A stretch of DNA of 58,031 nucleotides from Lachnospiraceae bacterium. Lineage in GTDB: Bacteria; Bacillota; Clostridia; Lachnospirales; Lachnospiraceae. The stretch lies in NCBI GenBank assembly GCA_016285265.1, contig JAEEQL010000004.1, positions 1-58,031 of the forward strand. The letters run 5' to 3'. A program made the position numbers and the translations under genes. Under the pieces are notes generated by a model, which was not told where the DNA came from, searched no databases, and worked only from the letters and a program-made list of their open reading frames with translations. Below are positions 1-10,222 of this stretch, in pieces (the first letter of the stretch is position 1; each line of letters opens with the position of its first letter).

Positions 1-73
1 GCTTTCTCATATCCCGCACATATTGTATAATAAGGCAGTAACTATATTAACATAGTTTATGAGGGAGCGTAAC

Positions 74-1600
74 ATGAAACTGTCCGATCTTCTCAAGTTC
101 GACAATATCGTCATCCAGTGCCACGACAACCCCGACGCAGATGCCATTGGTTCCGGCTTTGCCCTCTATTCTTTCTTTAAGGAAAAAGGAAAAAAAGTCC
201 GCTTCATCTACTCGGGTAAGAAAAAGATATCGAAGTCCAACCTCGAGTATCTAATCAGCGCTCTTGAGATCCCCATCGAATTCGAAACATCCAACATAGG
301 TAATCCCGACCTGCTCTTAACCTGCGATTGTCAGTACGGCGAGAGCAATGTTACCATGTTCGATGCCAAGGAGATCGCCATCATCGACCATCACCAGGTC
401 GCTCCCGGCAAGAGGCTTCCCAAGCTCCATGAGATCAGATCCGGAATCGGCTCCTGCTGTACCGTCATCTGGGACATGATGAAAAAGGAAAAATACCAGC
501 CCGGACCGGAAGTATCATCCGCAATGTATTACGGGCTTTTCACCGATACCAACTCCCTGTCCGAACTGTTCCATCCCCTGGACAAGGATATGCTTGAAGA
601 ATTATTCGTCGATCAGGTCCTCCTCAGAAGACTGAACGGAATGAACATCTCCCTCGAAGAGGCCAAGATCGCAGGCGTTGCACTTCTCGGTGTCGAATAT
701 CATCAGGATCACAATTATGCGATCCTTGAAGCTCAGCCCTGTGACCCCAACATCCTCGGACTCATAAGTGACTTCTTCCTGGCCGTCGATACGGTCAATG
801 TATGTCTCGTCTTCTCGGTACTCGATTACGGCGTAAAGTTCTCCATCAGAAGCGACTATGCCGAGGTCCGTGCCGATGAGCTTGCTGCTTACATCTCAGA
901 AAAGATCGGAAGCGGCGGCGGACACGTCAACAAGGCCGGCGGATTCATCCAGAACGAGCTCCTTGAACAGGAATACAAAAGGTATGCCGAATCTTCCGAC
1001 AAGGAAAAAGCCGCAGCGGTCACTTCCATTCTCCGCGAAAGACTGCATGATTACTTCACAAGCGTGGATGTCATCTATGCAGGAAAGACCAAGGTGCCCA
1101 CAAAGGGAATGAAGGAATACGTCAAGATGCCCATCAAACAGGGCTATGTGATCCCGAAGGAATTCCTTCCCATCGGTACCAAGGTCCTCGTCAGAACACT
1201 GGAGGGCGATATCTATCTGACAGTCGAAGAAGACACCGTCATCATGATCGGAATAAGAGGCGAGGTCTATCCTTCCACCCAGACCGTATTCAAAAAGAAT
1301 TACAAAAAGCTCAAAGGCAAATATGACCTGAAGCTTGAATACTCACCCACCGTAAGGATCCTTTCTACCAGTGAGATCATCAATCTCATCCCCGTAGCAA
1401 AAATGTGTGTATCCACAGGCGGAAACCACATCCTTGCAAGACCGCTGAAGAGAAGGGCCAAGGTCTTCACCAAGTGGCTCAAGAACGATTACCTTAACGG
1501 AGAGATCGGCGATTATCTTGCAATGAAAGCTTCCGATCAGGACGATGTATATATCATCGGCAAAGATCTCTTCAAGGAATCATACGAACTCGTAAAGTGA
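74..1600 (+). CDS. DHH family phosphoesterase (nanoRNase/pAp phosphatase-like)
   Basis: DNPDAD and IIDHHQ motifs, and GSGGGHVNKAGG of the DHHA1 domain; RBS gagggag precedes the ATG at 74 rather than the ORF start at 59. Confidence 0.85.
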   Translation: MKLSDLLKFDNIVIQCHDNPDADAIGSGFALYSFFKEKGKKVRFIYSGKKKISKSNLEYLISALEIPIEFETSNIGNPDLLLTCDCQYGESNVTMFDAKEIAIIDHHQVAPGKRLPKLHEIRSGIGSCCTVIWDMMKKEKYQPGPEVSSAMYYGLFTDTNSLSELFHPLDKDMLEELFVDQVLLRRLNGMNISLEEAKIAGVALLGVEYHQDHNYAILEAQPCDPNILGLISDFFLAVDTVNVCLVFSVLDYGVKFSIRSDYAEVRADELAAYISEKIGSGGGHVNKAGGFIQNELLEQEYKRYAESSDKEKAAAVTSILRERLHDYFTSVDVIYAGKTKVPTKGMKEYVKMPIKQGYVIPKEFLPIGTKVLVRTLEGDIYLTVEEDTVIMIGIRGEVYPSTQTVFKKNYKKLKGKYDLKLEYSPTVRILSTSEIINLIPVAKMCVSTGGNHILARPLKRRAKVFTKWLKNDYLNGEIGDYLAMKASDQDDVYIIGKDLFKESYELVK

Positions 1601-1624
1601 TCTTCGCATTATCAATTCATATAA

Positions 1625-1656
1625 AAAGCCGGAAGGTTTTCCTTCCGGCTTTACTT
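1625..1656. terminator. Bidirectional rho-independent terminator
   Basis: AAAGCCGGAAGG-tttt-CCTTCCGGCTTT, perfect 12-bp stem between convergent genes. Confidence 0.85.
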
Positions 1657-1666
1657 ATTATACTTT

Positions 1667-4600
1667 CTATGAGATTCCGTACATATTCTTCATCTCTTCA
1701 CTGAGAGTTTCGCTTCCGACGTATTCAACTCCCCTTTCGATCATTTCCTCTACGGAAAGTCTGTCATAATACAGGACTGCCGAGGTTCCGGGAAGATCCA
1801 TGTATGACTTTACGTAAAATCTTCCGTTTTCACGGTCGAAACACTTAAGTCCGTACAGGGTGGTCCGCATCTCAAATTCTTCCATATCTACCAGATTGCT
1901 GCATTCTCCGCAAGTAACAATCAGATCATCTTCCGTAAGTGAAAGAGAAGAATTATCGTAGGTGACGGAGGGATTACCTTCCAATTGAATGCTGCCGTTC
2001 ATGTTACCATCGAGATCATACAGCATCAGGATACCGGTCTGTGAGCAGACGATCAGTCCCTTATCGCAAAAGAGTATATTCTCTATCTCCGAATCCCCCT
2101 TGGGGATCGTAAGGAATATTCCGTCCGTGATATCATACATATTTACATAGTTTCCGCATCCTATCGCATATTTTTCCGAAGCCTCATCCCAAACGGCAAA
2201 AGAGCCGTCGGCACATGCGGTTTCCGTGTACGAGCCGCTTTCAAGATCGATGAAATAAGCAGTCTCATTATCTGCCATAAAATCGCCGCAAATATATATT
2301 GCTTTCTTTCCGTCCGGAGACACGGCCAGTCTTCCCAGACCGTATTTTATGGCTTCATCATCTGCGACCTCCACTCTCTCGGAAGTGTGCGCAATACAGT
2401 CATATATATATATGCCGGAAGGAAGATCACCGTATCCGATCGCAGAAATGAACATCTTATCGTCCACGCAGCATTCCGTGATAGTGCCTGAGCAGGGGAT
2501 TCCCTCAACCCGGCTGATCGTTCCGTCGGACGTATCGACCATAAACAATTTATCGCCCAAGAAATCGTCCTCCGAAAGTGAATTTCTGTTTACAAAATAT
2601 GCTTTGCCATCCGAAGCTGCATATATCAGCCTTACCGACACGTAAGAATCTCCGTCAACAACAGTCTTCCATTCGATCTTTCCCGCGGAGGCATCGTAGC
2701 AATACAGATTCATGCTGCTGCCTAAAAACAGGATCTTATCACCGCACTGAAGCGCCTGTCTTATCTGGTCGCCTTCCTCAATCCCCTCTATGGTGTGAAA
2801 ACCTGTGTCATAGAACTCTGAATCATACTCTATTATCCCTGTATCATCCGAATAATTTACCAGGAAATGAACATCATCTTCTTCTTCGGAATAACATGCC
2901 GCCACATCACCGAGCCCATCCTGAAAATAATCGTAGGAGACAATGCCGAGCCCATCTGAGGAAAACGGAGCATAGACGTATTTTCCGCTTCTTAATACAA
3001 GCACGATCCCTTTGCCGTTATCGGTCAGGTATGAGTAAACATTCTCGCCCAGCATCTCTGTGTCAAACAACACTTTTCCAGTTGCAAGATCAAACATGTA
3101 CAGCTTGTTGGAGAAAACGGCACAGACAGCCGGGATCATTTCTCCGGATTTGTCGAAATCACAAAAATGGATCTGCGTGTTTGCGTATGATAAAGTATAA
3201 GGAACATCAGCTTCCCACTCTTCTTTGCCGGTAGTTACATCGAATTTCGCCGTTGTGCGGATACTGCTGGTGAGAAATGCAGCCGAGCCTATCTGAAAAG
3301 ATCCTAAGTCCGAGCTTTCCTTTTCGTAGGAGATGATAAGATCATTATCCTCAGTAAATCTCATGGAAAAAAACTGACCGAACGTTTCGGAAAGCGGTGT
3401 AAATTCGGATGCATTACGATCATATACCGATATTACAGGCGCTTCCTGGTATTTGGAGGATACTACAGCTATAAGGTGTCCGTCCTTGGATGCCTTCAAT
3501 GCGGTTATGTAAGGCACGTAGATTGAAAAGCTGTTTTCTTCCTCTTCGCTTCGGATGTTCAAATCTAATTCGACCGATCCTGTAAGTACATCAAGGACCA
3601 TTGCATGAGTCTGTCCGGCAAAAAGAATTTCCTTACCTTCGGTGATCATCTGCAATGATTTCTTCTTGGAATAGCATACATGATCTTCATCTAGTTCCAG
3701 ACTCCAGAGCACATTTTCATATGAAGCGTCATAGGCGATCAGTTTTTTTTCATAGTTTATCACCAGAATACCCTCTCTGTTTATGGCAATATCCTGGGTT
3801 TCCCTGCCTTCGCGGGGGATCACCTTATAAACACTGTGGTCAGAGAGGCTCCATATCGTGACATCACCGCAGGCATCAAGCGCGATCAGTTTGGTCTGAT
3901 CCTGAGTGACAAAATATTTCTCAATCGGATATGCTGTGGAGTACCTCCATACAGGCTCCATGGCAAAGGCTCCCGGAGTAAGATAACAGCTCAGAGCATT
4001 GGTCAGCGCATACTCCGCCCTGGTTGTTACAGGTCTGTCATTACCTTCGGAAGGAAGTGCTGCAAGCGCAAGAAGAACTGCATTTACTCTGTCATCTTTA
4101 GCAAGAAACTGGCCCGATACTGTCGCAAGGTACTCGGACTGATTCCTGAGAGATTCCTCATAATTCGCCTGGGCAGTCTCGTAATTGGCCTGGGCGAGCA
4201 TATAGTTATCCTGGGCCAGCTGGTAGTTCTGCTGGGCCAGATCATAGTTCATTCTGATCTGCATAAGACTCCACACAAGGTATGCCATTACGCAGAGACC
4301 GGCACATGTGGAGATTGTTCCGATTATCGCATTTCTTCTTCTTTCATACTGTCTTCTTCTCTGTACAAGCTCATCATACGAGCATCCCAGAAGCGAAGCC
4401 GCAAGTCTGGGCAGTTCCACCTTGCGTGCCTTCTTGATGCCGATCCTGTAATCACAGCTGAGGGGCTCAATGAGTGCCTCTCTTGTCTCGGTGGTTCCGT
4501 CGGCCTTCTTTATGGTGATCGTATCATGCTGCAGGATGTCAGGGATGACATCCTCGGGCTCACCGTCTACAAGAACGGTGAAGATCTCTTTTTTCGTATG

Positions 4601-4900
4601 GTACTTAAGGAAGGTCTCGATCTCCTTCCTTACCCAGATGGATTCACTCGTCCTGGTCGAGCAGATGACGATCAGGTTATCCGAATTCTTGATAGCTTCA
4701 TCTATATCATCGTTAAGATCCGCAGTGATGGGAAGTTCTTCCTTATCGCGGAATACTCTCTCGAATCTCTTGATCCCCGTCTTCTGCTGGATGGCAGGCG
4801 GGATCTTGAACCTTTCAAGCGATCTCTGCACTTCCGAAGCAATCTTTATGTCTTCGGGAGCATGTCTGTATGAAATAAATGCATTGTACTTATTTGCCAT
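1667..4900 (-). CDS. TIR domain protein with one transmembrane helix, coiled linker and C-terminal beta-propeller (WD40/PQQ-like)
   Basis: N-term MANKYNAFISYRHAPEDIKIA..., WVRKEIE; TM NAIIGTISTCAGLCVMAYLVWSL after RRRQYERRR; repeated propeller-like blades; RBS cggagg before ATG at 4900. Confidence 0.85.
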   Translation of the reverse strand: MANKYNAFISYRHAPEDIKIASEVQRSLERFKIPPAIQQKTGIKRFERVFRDKEELPITADLNDDIDEAIKNSDNLIVICSTRTSESIWVRKEIETFLKYHTKKEIFTVLVDGEPEDVIPDILQHDTITIKKADGTTETREALIEPLSCDYRIGIKKARKVELPRLAASLLGCSYDELVQRRRQYERRRNAIIGTISTCAGLCVMAYLVWSLMQIRMNYDLAQQNYQLAQDNYMLAQANYETAQANYEESLRNQSEYLATVSGQFLAKDDRVNAVLLALAALPSEGNDRPVTTRAEYALTNALSCYLTPGAFAMEPVWRYSTAYPIEKYFVTQDQTKLIALDACGDVTIWSLSDHSVYKVIPREGRETQDIAINREGILVINYEKKLIAYDASYENVLWSLELDEDHVCYSKKKSLQMITEGKEILFAGQTHAMVLDVLTGSVELDLNIRSEEEENSFSIYVPYITALKASKDGHLIAVVSSKYQEAPVISVYDRNASEFTPLSETFGQFFSMRFTEDNDLIISYEKESSDLGSFQIGSAAFLTSSIRTTAKFDVTTGKEEWEADVPYTLSYANTQIHFCDFDKSGEMIPAVCAVFSNKLYMFDLATGKVLFDTEMLGENVYSYLTDNGKGIVLVLRSGKYVYAPFSSDGLGIVSYDYFQDGLGDVAACYSEEEDDVHFLVNYSDDTGIIEYDSEFYDTGFHTIEGIEEGDQIRQALQCGDKILFLGSSMNLYCYDASAGKIEWKTVVDGDSYVSVRLIYAASDGKAYFVNRNSLSEDDFLGDKLFMVDTSDGTISRVEGIPCSGTITECCVDDKMFISAIGYGDLPSGIYIYDCIAHTSERVEVADDEAIKYGLGRLAVSPDGKKAIYICGDFMADNETAYFIDLESGSYTETACADGSFAVWDEASEKYAIGCGNYVNMYDITDGIFLTIPKGDSEIENILFCDKGLIVCSQTGILMLYDLDGNMNGSIQLEGNPSVTYDNSSLSLTEDDLIVTCGECSNLVDMEEFEMRTTLYGLKCFDRENGRFYVKSYMDLPGTSAVLYYDRLSVEEMIERGVEYVGSETLSEEMKNMYGIS
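4158..4250 (-). repeat. 21-nt (7-aa) coding tandem repeat xNYxLAQ
   Basis: Protein NYDLAQQNYQLAQDNYMLAQANYETAQANYEES; DNA units such as 'ctgggcca.ntngtagttnt' recur every 21 nt. Confidence 0.8.
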
Positions 4901-5104
4901 GTAATGATCCTCCGGGCGTAAATCCGCACATACATAATTATTATACCACGTGACCGGCATGATTTTTATAACTCTGAGTGATTATTTATCCGCAAAATAT
5001 AACCTATGCCGTATGGAATCTGTATTTTTCCTTCTTTACCATCTATATAGACGGTCAAATCTGCCGTTTCGTCACATTGAAATGTATATACAGGGGGATA
5101 CCAT

Positions 5105-5575
5105 ATGGATTTTATTGTGAACGGAATACTATGTGAAACCCGTCCGGGAAGGACAAAAGAAGAAAAGCTCCGGGAGATCATGACTTTTCTCGACCTTAAA
5201 TACTCCGCGCAGGGAAGCTCGGAAGCGTGGCCCGGACCGAAGGACGCGAGGATCATTCTCGGAAACAGCGTAAGGTCGGTTCGGGAAAGGATAAAGCATA
5301 CGCAGGATGAACTCGCAATGATCCTCGGAATCAGGCAGGCCGAGGTTTCATATATAGAGAATGGATGCAGAATGATAACCACCCAGGAGATCCTCAAGCT
5401 CTTCGATTATGTACCCGACATTAACAAAGAGATCTTCTTCGGAGGAAAGAGCAGATTTACGAGACCGACGGATCAAAAATACATCTACGCCTGCTCACTT
5501 CTGAACTCATACGGATTCGACTGTCTGAGCGACCAGCTGGATCTCCTTATAGGCCAGCTCAGATACCACATATAA
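5105..5575 (+). CDS. XRE-family helix-turn-helix protein
   Basis: VRSVRERIKHTQDELAMILGIRQAEVSYIENG is a canonical HTH_3 segment. Confidence 0.75.
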   Translation: MDFIVNGILCETRPGRTKEEKLREIMTFLDLKYSAQGSSEAWPGPKDARIILGNSVRSVRERIKHTQDELAMILGIRQAEVSYIENGCRMITTQEILKLFDYVPDINKEIFFGGKSRFTRPTDQKYIYACSLLNSYGFDCLSDQLDLLIGQLRYHI

Positions 5576-5590
5576 AAGAAAGGAAAGAAT

Positions 5591-6439
5591 ATGCGCTTTG
5601 AAAACAGGGAAGACCCCATGCTGTGGATAAACAGGGCAAAGAACGGATATTACGATATACGGGGAAGCCTGTGCGTAACCGGCTCCGAAACAAAAGGAAG
5701 ATCTGTCCCGGGCATCACGGAAGTATCAATGGTAAGAAAAGGAATAACGGTAAGACTTAACAGATATGCATACCAGGACGGAGAGCATCTGCTGATCCCG
5801 GTAAGTCGTGATGAAGCCGCAAGCTGGAATGTTCCGCTGAATGCAGTCTTCAAGGATGCCATAGCCAACACTTCCCTCCTGTTCCCGCCCAGGATATACG
5901 ATCTGAAAACAGGATGCTATATTGACTATCCGCCCGAAGCACTTGTCCCGCCGGATCTGTACGACTACGAAAGAAGCGTGCCGGAATCCATGGCCGCGGA
6001 AGATGTGCCGGAAGATGACTCCGGTCTCAGGCTCATTGTCAGTACCTCTCCCATTGTCGGTAATACTCCCATCCTTTATCCGGACCTGCTTTTCATACTC
6101 GGAAGGACAATAAAAAAGGATCCGACGATCCTTATCTGCGAACCCGGAAAGATGTTCGTGTTCGACGGCGCGGACAGACACTCGATTGAAAAGTACATAG
6201 ACAGATACAAAAAGAGATTCGGTATAACCTCGCCGGATCCCCGCATCTACAAATACCTCCGAAAGAATAAGCAGCTTTTGGACAACACTTCCGTTAAGGA
6301 AGAACCTGATACGGAGTTTCCCAAAGAATCAAATATCCCCCGTGGCAGCATAGCAAGTGCCTGGGGGGATATTGAAAGCAGAAACAGATTACTTGATTGG
6401 AAAAGAAGATACGGCAAAGGCGATGATACGATCAGCTGA
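5591..6439 (+). CDS. Hypothetical protein, 282 aa, co-oriented with the XRE gene
   Basis: Good RBS (aaagaaagg) and 15 bp after the XRE gene; no recognised domain. Confidence 0.7.
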   Translation: MRFENREDPMLWINRAKNGYYDIRGSLCVTGSETKGRSVPGITEVSMVRKGITVRLNRYAYQDGEHLLIPVSRDEAASWNVPLNAVFKDAIANTSLLFPPRIYDLKTGCYIDYPPEALVPPDLYDYERSVPESMAAEDVPEDDSGLRLIVSTSPIVGNTPILYPDLLFILGRTIKKDPTILICEPGKMFVFDGADRHSIEKYIDRYKKRFGITSPDPRIYKYLRKNKQLLDNTSVKEEPDTEFPKESNIPRGSIASAWGDIESRNRLLDWKRRYGKGDDTIS

Positions 6440-8246
6440 AAGCTTCAAGCTGAGATTCGCAGAGCCTTCTGTAATTGCCGTTTTCTATCTTCATGAGTTC
6501 CTCGTGGGTTCCCTTTTCCTCTATCATTCCGTGGTCGACATACATGATGCAGTCGGCATTCCTGATGGTGGAAAGTCTGTGTGCGATGATGAACGAAGTC
6601 CTTCCCTTGAGCATCCTTGCAAGACCTTCCTGAAGGAGGATCTCAGTCTCCGTATCTATCGCTGCGGTAGCTTCGTCAAGGATAAGTATCCTGGGATCCG
6701 CAAGAACCGCTCTTGCAAAGGAGATAAGCTGCCTCTGGCCGGCTGACAGTCTCGAGCCTCTCTCATTGACCTCGGTATCATAGCCCTTCTCAAGTGACAT
6801 GATGAAGTCGTGAGCACGTACGGTCTTGGCTGCCTTTATTACATCCTCATCCGATGCATCCTTGTTGCCGTAGCGGATATTATCCATTATCGTTCCCGAG
6901 AAGATAAAGGAATCCTGCATCATTACACCCATCTGTGTTCTGAGGGACTTTATCGTCACATCCTCTATGTTTACTCCGTCGATGAGTATCTCTCCCGATG
7001 TGACGTTATAGAACCTGCTGATCAGGTTTACGATGGTGGTCTTGCCGGCTCCGGTGGGTCCGACTATCGCATAGCTTTCTCCGGGCTTTACCTTGAAGGA
7101 GACGCCGTGAAGAACCTCAACACCATCCTCGTAAGCAAACTTGACATCCTTGTATTCGACCTCGCCCTTGATCTCGGGCATCTGTCCGGCGCCCTCTTTG
7201 TCCTTTACAAGAACAGGTGCATCTATTGTTTCGAATATTCTCTCGAGATATGACACCGCTGTCAGGAGCGAATTGTAGAAGTTCGCAAGTGTCATGATTG
7301 GCTGCCAGAACCTTGAAGCATATCCGGCAAAAGCAATGAGAAGTCCTGCGGTTATAGTTACGTTTCCTTTTGCAAGCCAGCCTATTCCGAGGACATATAT
7401 AATGCTGGCAGAGATAACGTTTATGTTGTTGATGACGGGCCAGAGTATGAAATTGTACTTGACTGCGGTAAGCCAGGATTTCTGTGCTTCCTTATTGAGG
7501 GTGTTGAAATAGTCGGTATTGTAATCCTCTCTTACGAATGACTGGGTTACGCGGATCCCGTTTACGGATTCCGCAATATAAGCGTTCAGGTTGGACTGCT
7601 TGTTGGACTGGATCTGCCATGCCTTGTGCTGTCTGCTCTTGATGAACACTATGATGAATACCAGTACCGGCATTCCGCACAAAACGATCAGAGTGAACCT
7701 TACATCGAGATACAGCATGTAGACCACGATGAATATCATGGAGAAGATATCAGTGATCGTATTGACGATACCGTTCGACAGAAGATCCGACAGGTTGTTT
7801 ACATAATTGACCACCCTGACCTGAATCTTGCCGTGGGGCTTGTCGTCGAAATAGGAAAAGGGCAGCTCCTGCAGGTGGATGAACAGTTCTCTTCTGAGAT
7901 TGTAGATGACTCCCTGTCCTACCTGGGAAGTGAGTTTGATCTTGGCCCTTGTGATAAGTGCGCACACAACGGTGATCAGGAAAGTGACTGCCGAATAGAA
8001 GACTATCTTCTTAATGGCATCACTTTCGCTCAGTCCGGTTCCGAAATTCGATTCGGTAACAACATCCATGACATTCTTCATGAAAATGGGAATGAGCATC
8101 GAAAGTCCGCTCGATACGATCATGATCCCGACCGCGAGCGAAAGCTTTCCCTTGAAGGCACCGACATACTTTCCCAGCCTCTTAAGCTGTTCCAGGTCAA
8201 ATGACTCCTCTAAATATTCATCTTCGTTAATCTTATTTCTTGCCAT
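6432..8246 (-). CDS. ABC transporter ATP-binding/permease protein (exporter)
   Basis: Walker A GPTGAGKTT, signature LSAGQRQL, Walker B ILILDEATAAID, N-terminal TM domain. Confidence 0.95.
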   Translation of the reverse strand: MARNKINEDEYLEESFDLEQLKRLGKYVGAFKGKLSLAVGIMIVSSGLSMLIPIFMKNVMDVVTESNFGTGLSESDAIKKIVFYSAVTFLITVVCALITRAKIKLTSQVGQGVIYNLRRELFIHLQELPFSYFDDKPHGKIQVRVVNYVNNLSDLLSNGIVNTITDIFSMIFIVVYMLYLDVRFTLIVLCGMPVLVFIIVFIKSRQHKAWQIQSNKQSNLNAYIAESVNGIRVTQSFVREDYNTDYFNTLNKEAQKSWLTAVKYNFILWPVINNINVISASIIYVLGIGWLAKGNVTITAGLLIAFAGYASRFWQPIMTLANFYNSLLTAVSYLERIFETIDAPVLVKDKEGAGQMPEIKGEVEYKDVKFAYEDGVEVLHGVSFKVKPGESYAIVGPTGAGKTTIVNLISRFYNVTSGEILIDGVNIEDVTIKSLRTQMGVMMQDSFIFSGTIMDNIRYGNKDASDEDVIKAAKTVRAHDFIMSLEKGYDTEVNERGSRLSAGQRQLISFARAVLADPRILILDEATAAIDTETEILLQEGLARMLKGRTSFIIAHRLSTIRNADCIMYVDHGMIEEKGTHEELMKIENGNYRRLCESQLEAFS

Positions 8247-8291
8247 TATTATTCTCCGTCATACCAACGGTTCCATATACATTCAAATGCC

Positions 8292-10070
8292 TTATGCGGT
8301 CTGCGCCTTCAGATTGCCCAGCTGGTGCTCGTAAACGGTCCTGTAGTAGCCTTCCTCTTCCACCAGTTCCTTATGGGTTCCCTGCTGGGTGATCCTGCCG
8401 TTTTCGACGACAAGTATCATATCCGCATCCTTGAGCGAGGATATACGCTGCGCGATTATGAACACGGTCTCATTCTCAAGCAGCTTAAGATCCTTCTGGA
8501 TCTGTGATTCGGTTTCCATATCTACCGCCGATGTGGTGTCGTCAAGGATCACGATCGCAGGCTTTTTGAGGATCGCCCTTGCCAGTGCTATCCTCTGCTT
8601 CTGACCGCCGGAAAGTCCGATACCTCTTTCTCCGACAACCGTGTCATATCCGTCGGGCATCTCATTTATGAATCCGTCGGCATCGGCCATCTTCGCTGCC
8701 CACTTAACCTGATCAAGCGTACAGTCCGGATCTCCGTATGCGATATTTCCCTCTATCGTATCCGAGAAAAGAAATACATCCTGCATCGCAAGACCTATTC
8801 CGTCGCGGAGCGTGTGAAGTTCCATATCCCTTACGTCTATTCCGTCGACAAGAACTGCTCCGTCCGTGACATCATAGAATCTGCATATAAGATTCATTAT
8901 CGTGGTCTTGCCCGATCCGGTAGCTCCGAGTATTCCTATCGTCTCGCCCCGCTTGACCTTGAACGAAACGTGGTCCAGTATCGGCTCACCTTCGACATTG
9001 TAGGAAACATCCTTAAACTCGACCTCGCCCTTTATCTTCTTTTCATTCCTGGGCTTTAAAGGATTGGTGATCTTCGGCTTTTCGGATACAGTCGTATAGA
9101 TCTTGACCACTGATGTCGTGAATCTCTGATAGTCATTGATAAGCCATCCGAACATCCTCAGCGGCATGTTGAGCATCCACAGGTATGAATTGACTATGAC
9201 CATGTCTCCGAGAGTCATCGCGCCCTTTACACACATTATTCCGCCGACCAGCATCAAAATGACCGTAAGGAATGATGCGCACACTTCGAAAACGGGAACG
9301 TACTTGGTCCAGACCTTCGCCGCATCAAGCTCCGCATCACGGTAAGCCGCATTCTCGACATCGAATTTCTCAATCTCGTAATCTTCCTTGGCAAATGCCC
9401 TTACAACGCGGTTTCCGCTGATATTCTCCTGGGCAAATGCATTGAGCGATGAGAACCTGTCCCTGATCTTCATGAACTTAGGCTTGATGGACTTGGACTG
9501 AAGATAGGTGACGAACGCACTGATGGGAAGAACCGTCATCATCGCGATTCCGATCCTCCAATCGACCGAGAAGATCATCACAAGAGCTATCACGAAAAGA
9601 AGGACGTTTTCATAAATGGAATAGATGACGTAAGCGACGAAATGCCTTATCGCCATCATGTCACCTGTCTGGCGGCTCATCAGATCGCCCGTCCTGTTCC
9701 TGTTGTAAAAGGAAAAATCCTTCTGAAGGAGACTTCTGTAAACACCGTCCCTCATGTCATAGAGCATGTCCTGGGAGCAGGTCTCAAAAAGCCACTGTGA
9801 AATAAGCCTGATGACAGCTCTGACAAACTGACAGCCTATCATCAGTGTAATGGCAAGAGGAAGGATTCCCATCCTCTCGGCAATTCCCTCACCGTCTCCG
9901 ATGACATCATCGACTATGAAGCCCATGATCTTGGGATTTATTATATTGAGGACCGCACAAACAGTCACAAGAACCAGTCCCACCGCTTCCTTCCATTTAT
10001 ATTTGGTAAGGTAACGGTAGAACCATTTCATGGCTCTCTTCCATTCGGGATCGTTAAGTCTGTTTTTCAT
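8292..10070 (-). CDS. ABC transporter ATP-binding/permease protein (exporter)
   Basis: Walker A GATGSGKTT, signature LSGGQKQR, Walker B IVILDDTTSAVD; likely heterodimer partner of the preceding gene. Confidence 0.95.
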   Translation of the reverse strand: MKNRLNDPEWKRAMKWFYRYLTKYKWKEAVGLVLVTVCAVLNIINPKIMGFIVDDVIGDGEGIAERMGILPLAITLMIGCQFVRAVIRLISQWLFETCSQDMLYDMRDGVYRSLLQKDFSFYNRNRTGDLMSRQTGDMMAIRHFVAYVIYSIYENVLLFVIALVMIFSVDWRIGIAMMTVLPISAFVTYLQSKSIKPKFMKIRDRFSSLNAFAQENISGNRVVRAFAKEDYEIEKFDVENAAYRDAELDAAKVWTKYVPVFEVCASFLTVILMLVGGIMCVKGAMTLGDMVIVNSYLWMLNMPLRMFGWLINDYQRFTTSVVKIYTTVSEKPKITNPLKPRNEKKIKGEVEFKDVSYNVEGEPILDHVSFKVKRGETIGILGATGSGKTTIMNLICRFYDVTDGAVLVDGIDVRDMELHTLRDGIGLAMQDVFLFSDTIEGNIAYGDPDCTLDQVKWAAKMADADGFINEMPDGYDTVVGERGIGLSGGQKQRIALARAILKKPAIVILDDTTSAVDMETESQIQKDLKLLENETVFIIAQRISSLKDADMILVVENGRITQQGTHKELVEEEGYYRTVYEHQLGNLKAQTA

Positions 10071-10222
10071 CGAAAACCCCTTAAAACAAATCTCCGGGCC
10101 CTGCTCCCGGATATATCATCTGTTTTCATATACATTTGATATTAAGGCAATCTATCATAAATACAATGATTTAATGTGCTTTATACTTGACTTTTTCTGC
10201 TTTGGAGTGCCAGAATCAGTGT

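Noticed and set aside
2578-3234. 218-aa plus-strand ORF
   Set aside because: Antisense to the propeller region; low-complexity His/Arg/Cys composition typical of spurious frames.
3836-4873. 345-aa plus-strand ORF
   Set aside because: Fully antisense to the TIR-domain coding region; no domain and no convincing RBS; frame shadow of the real gene.
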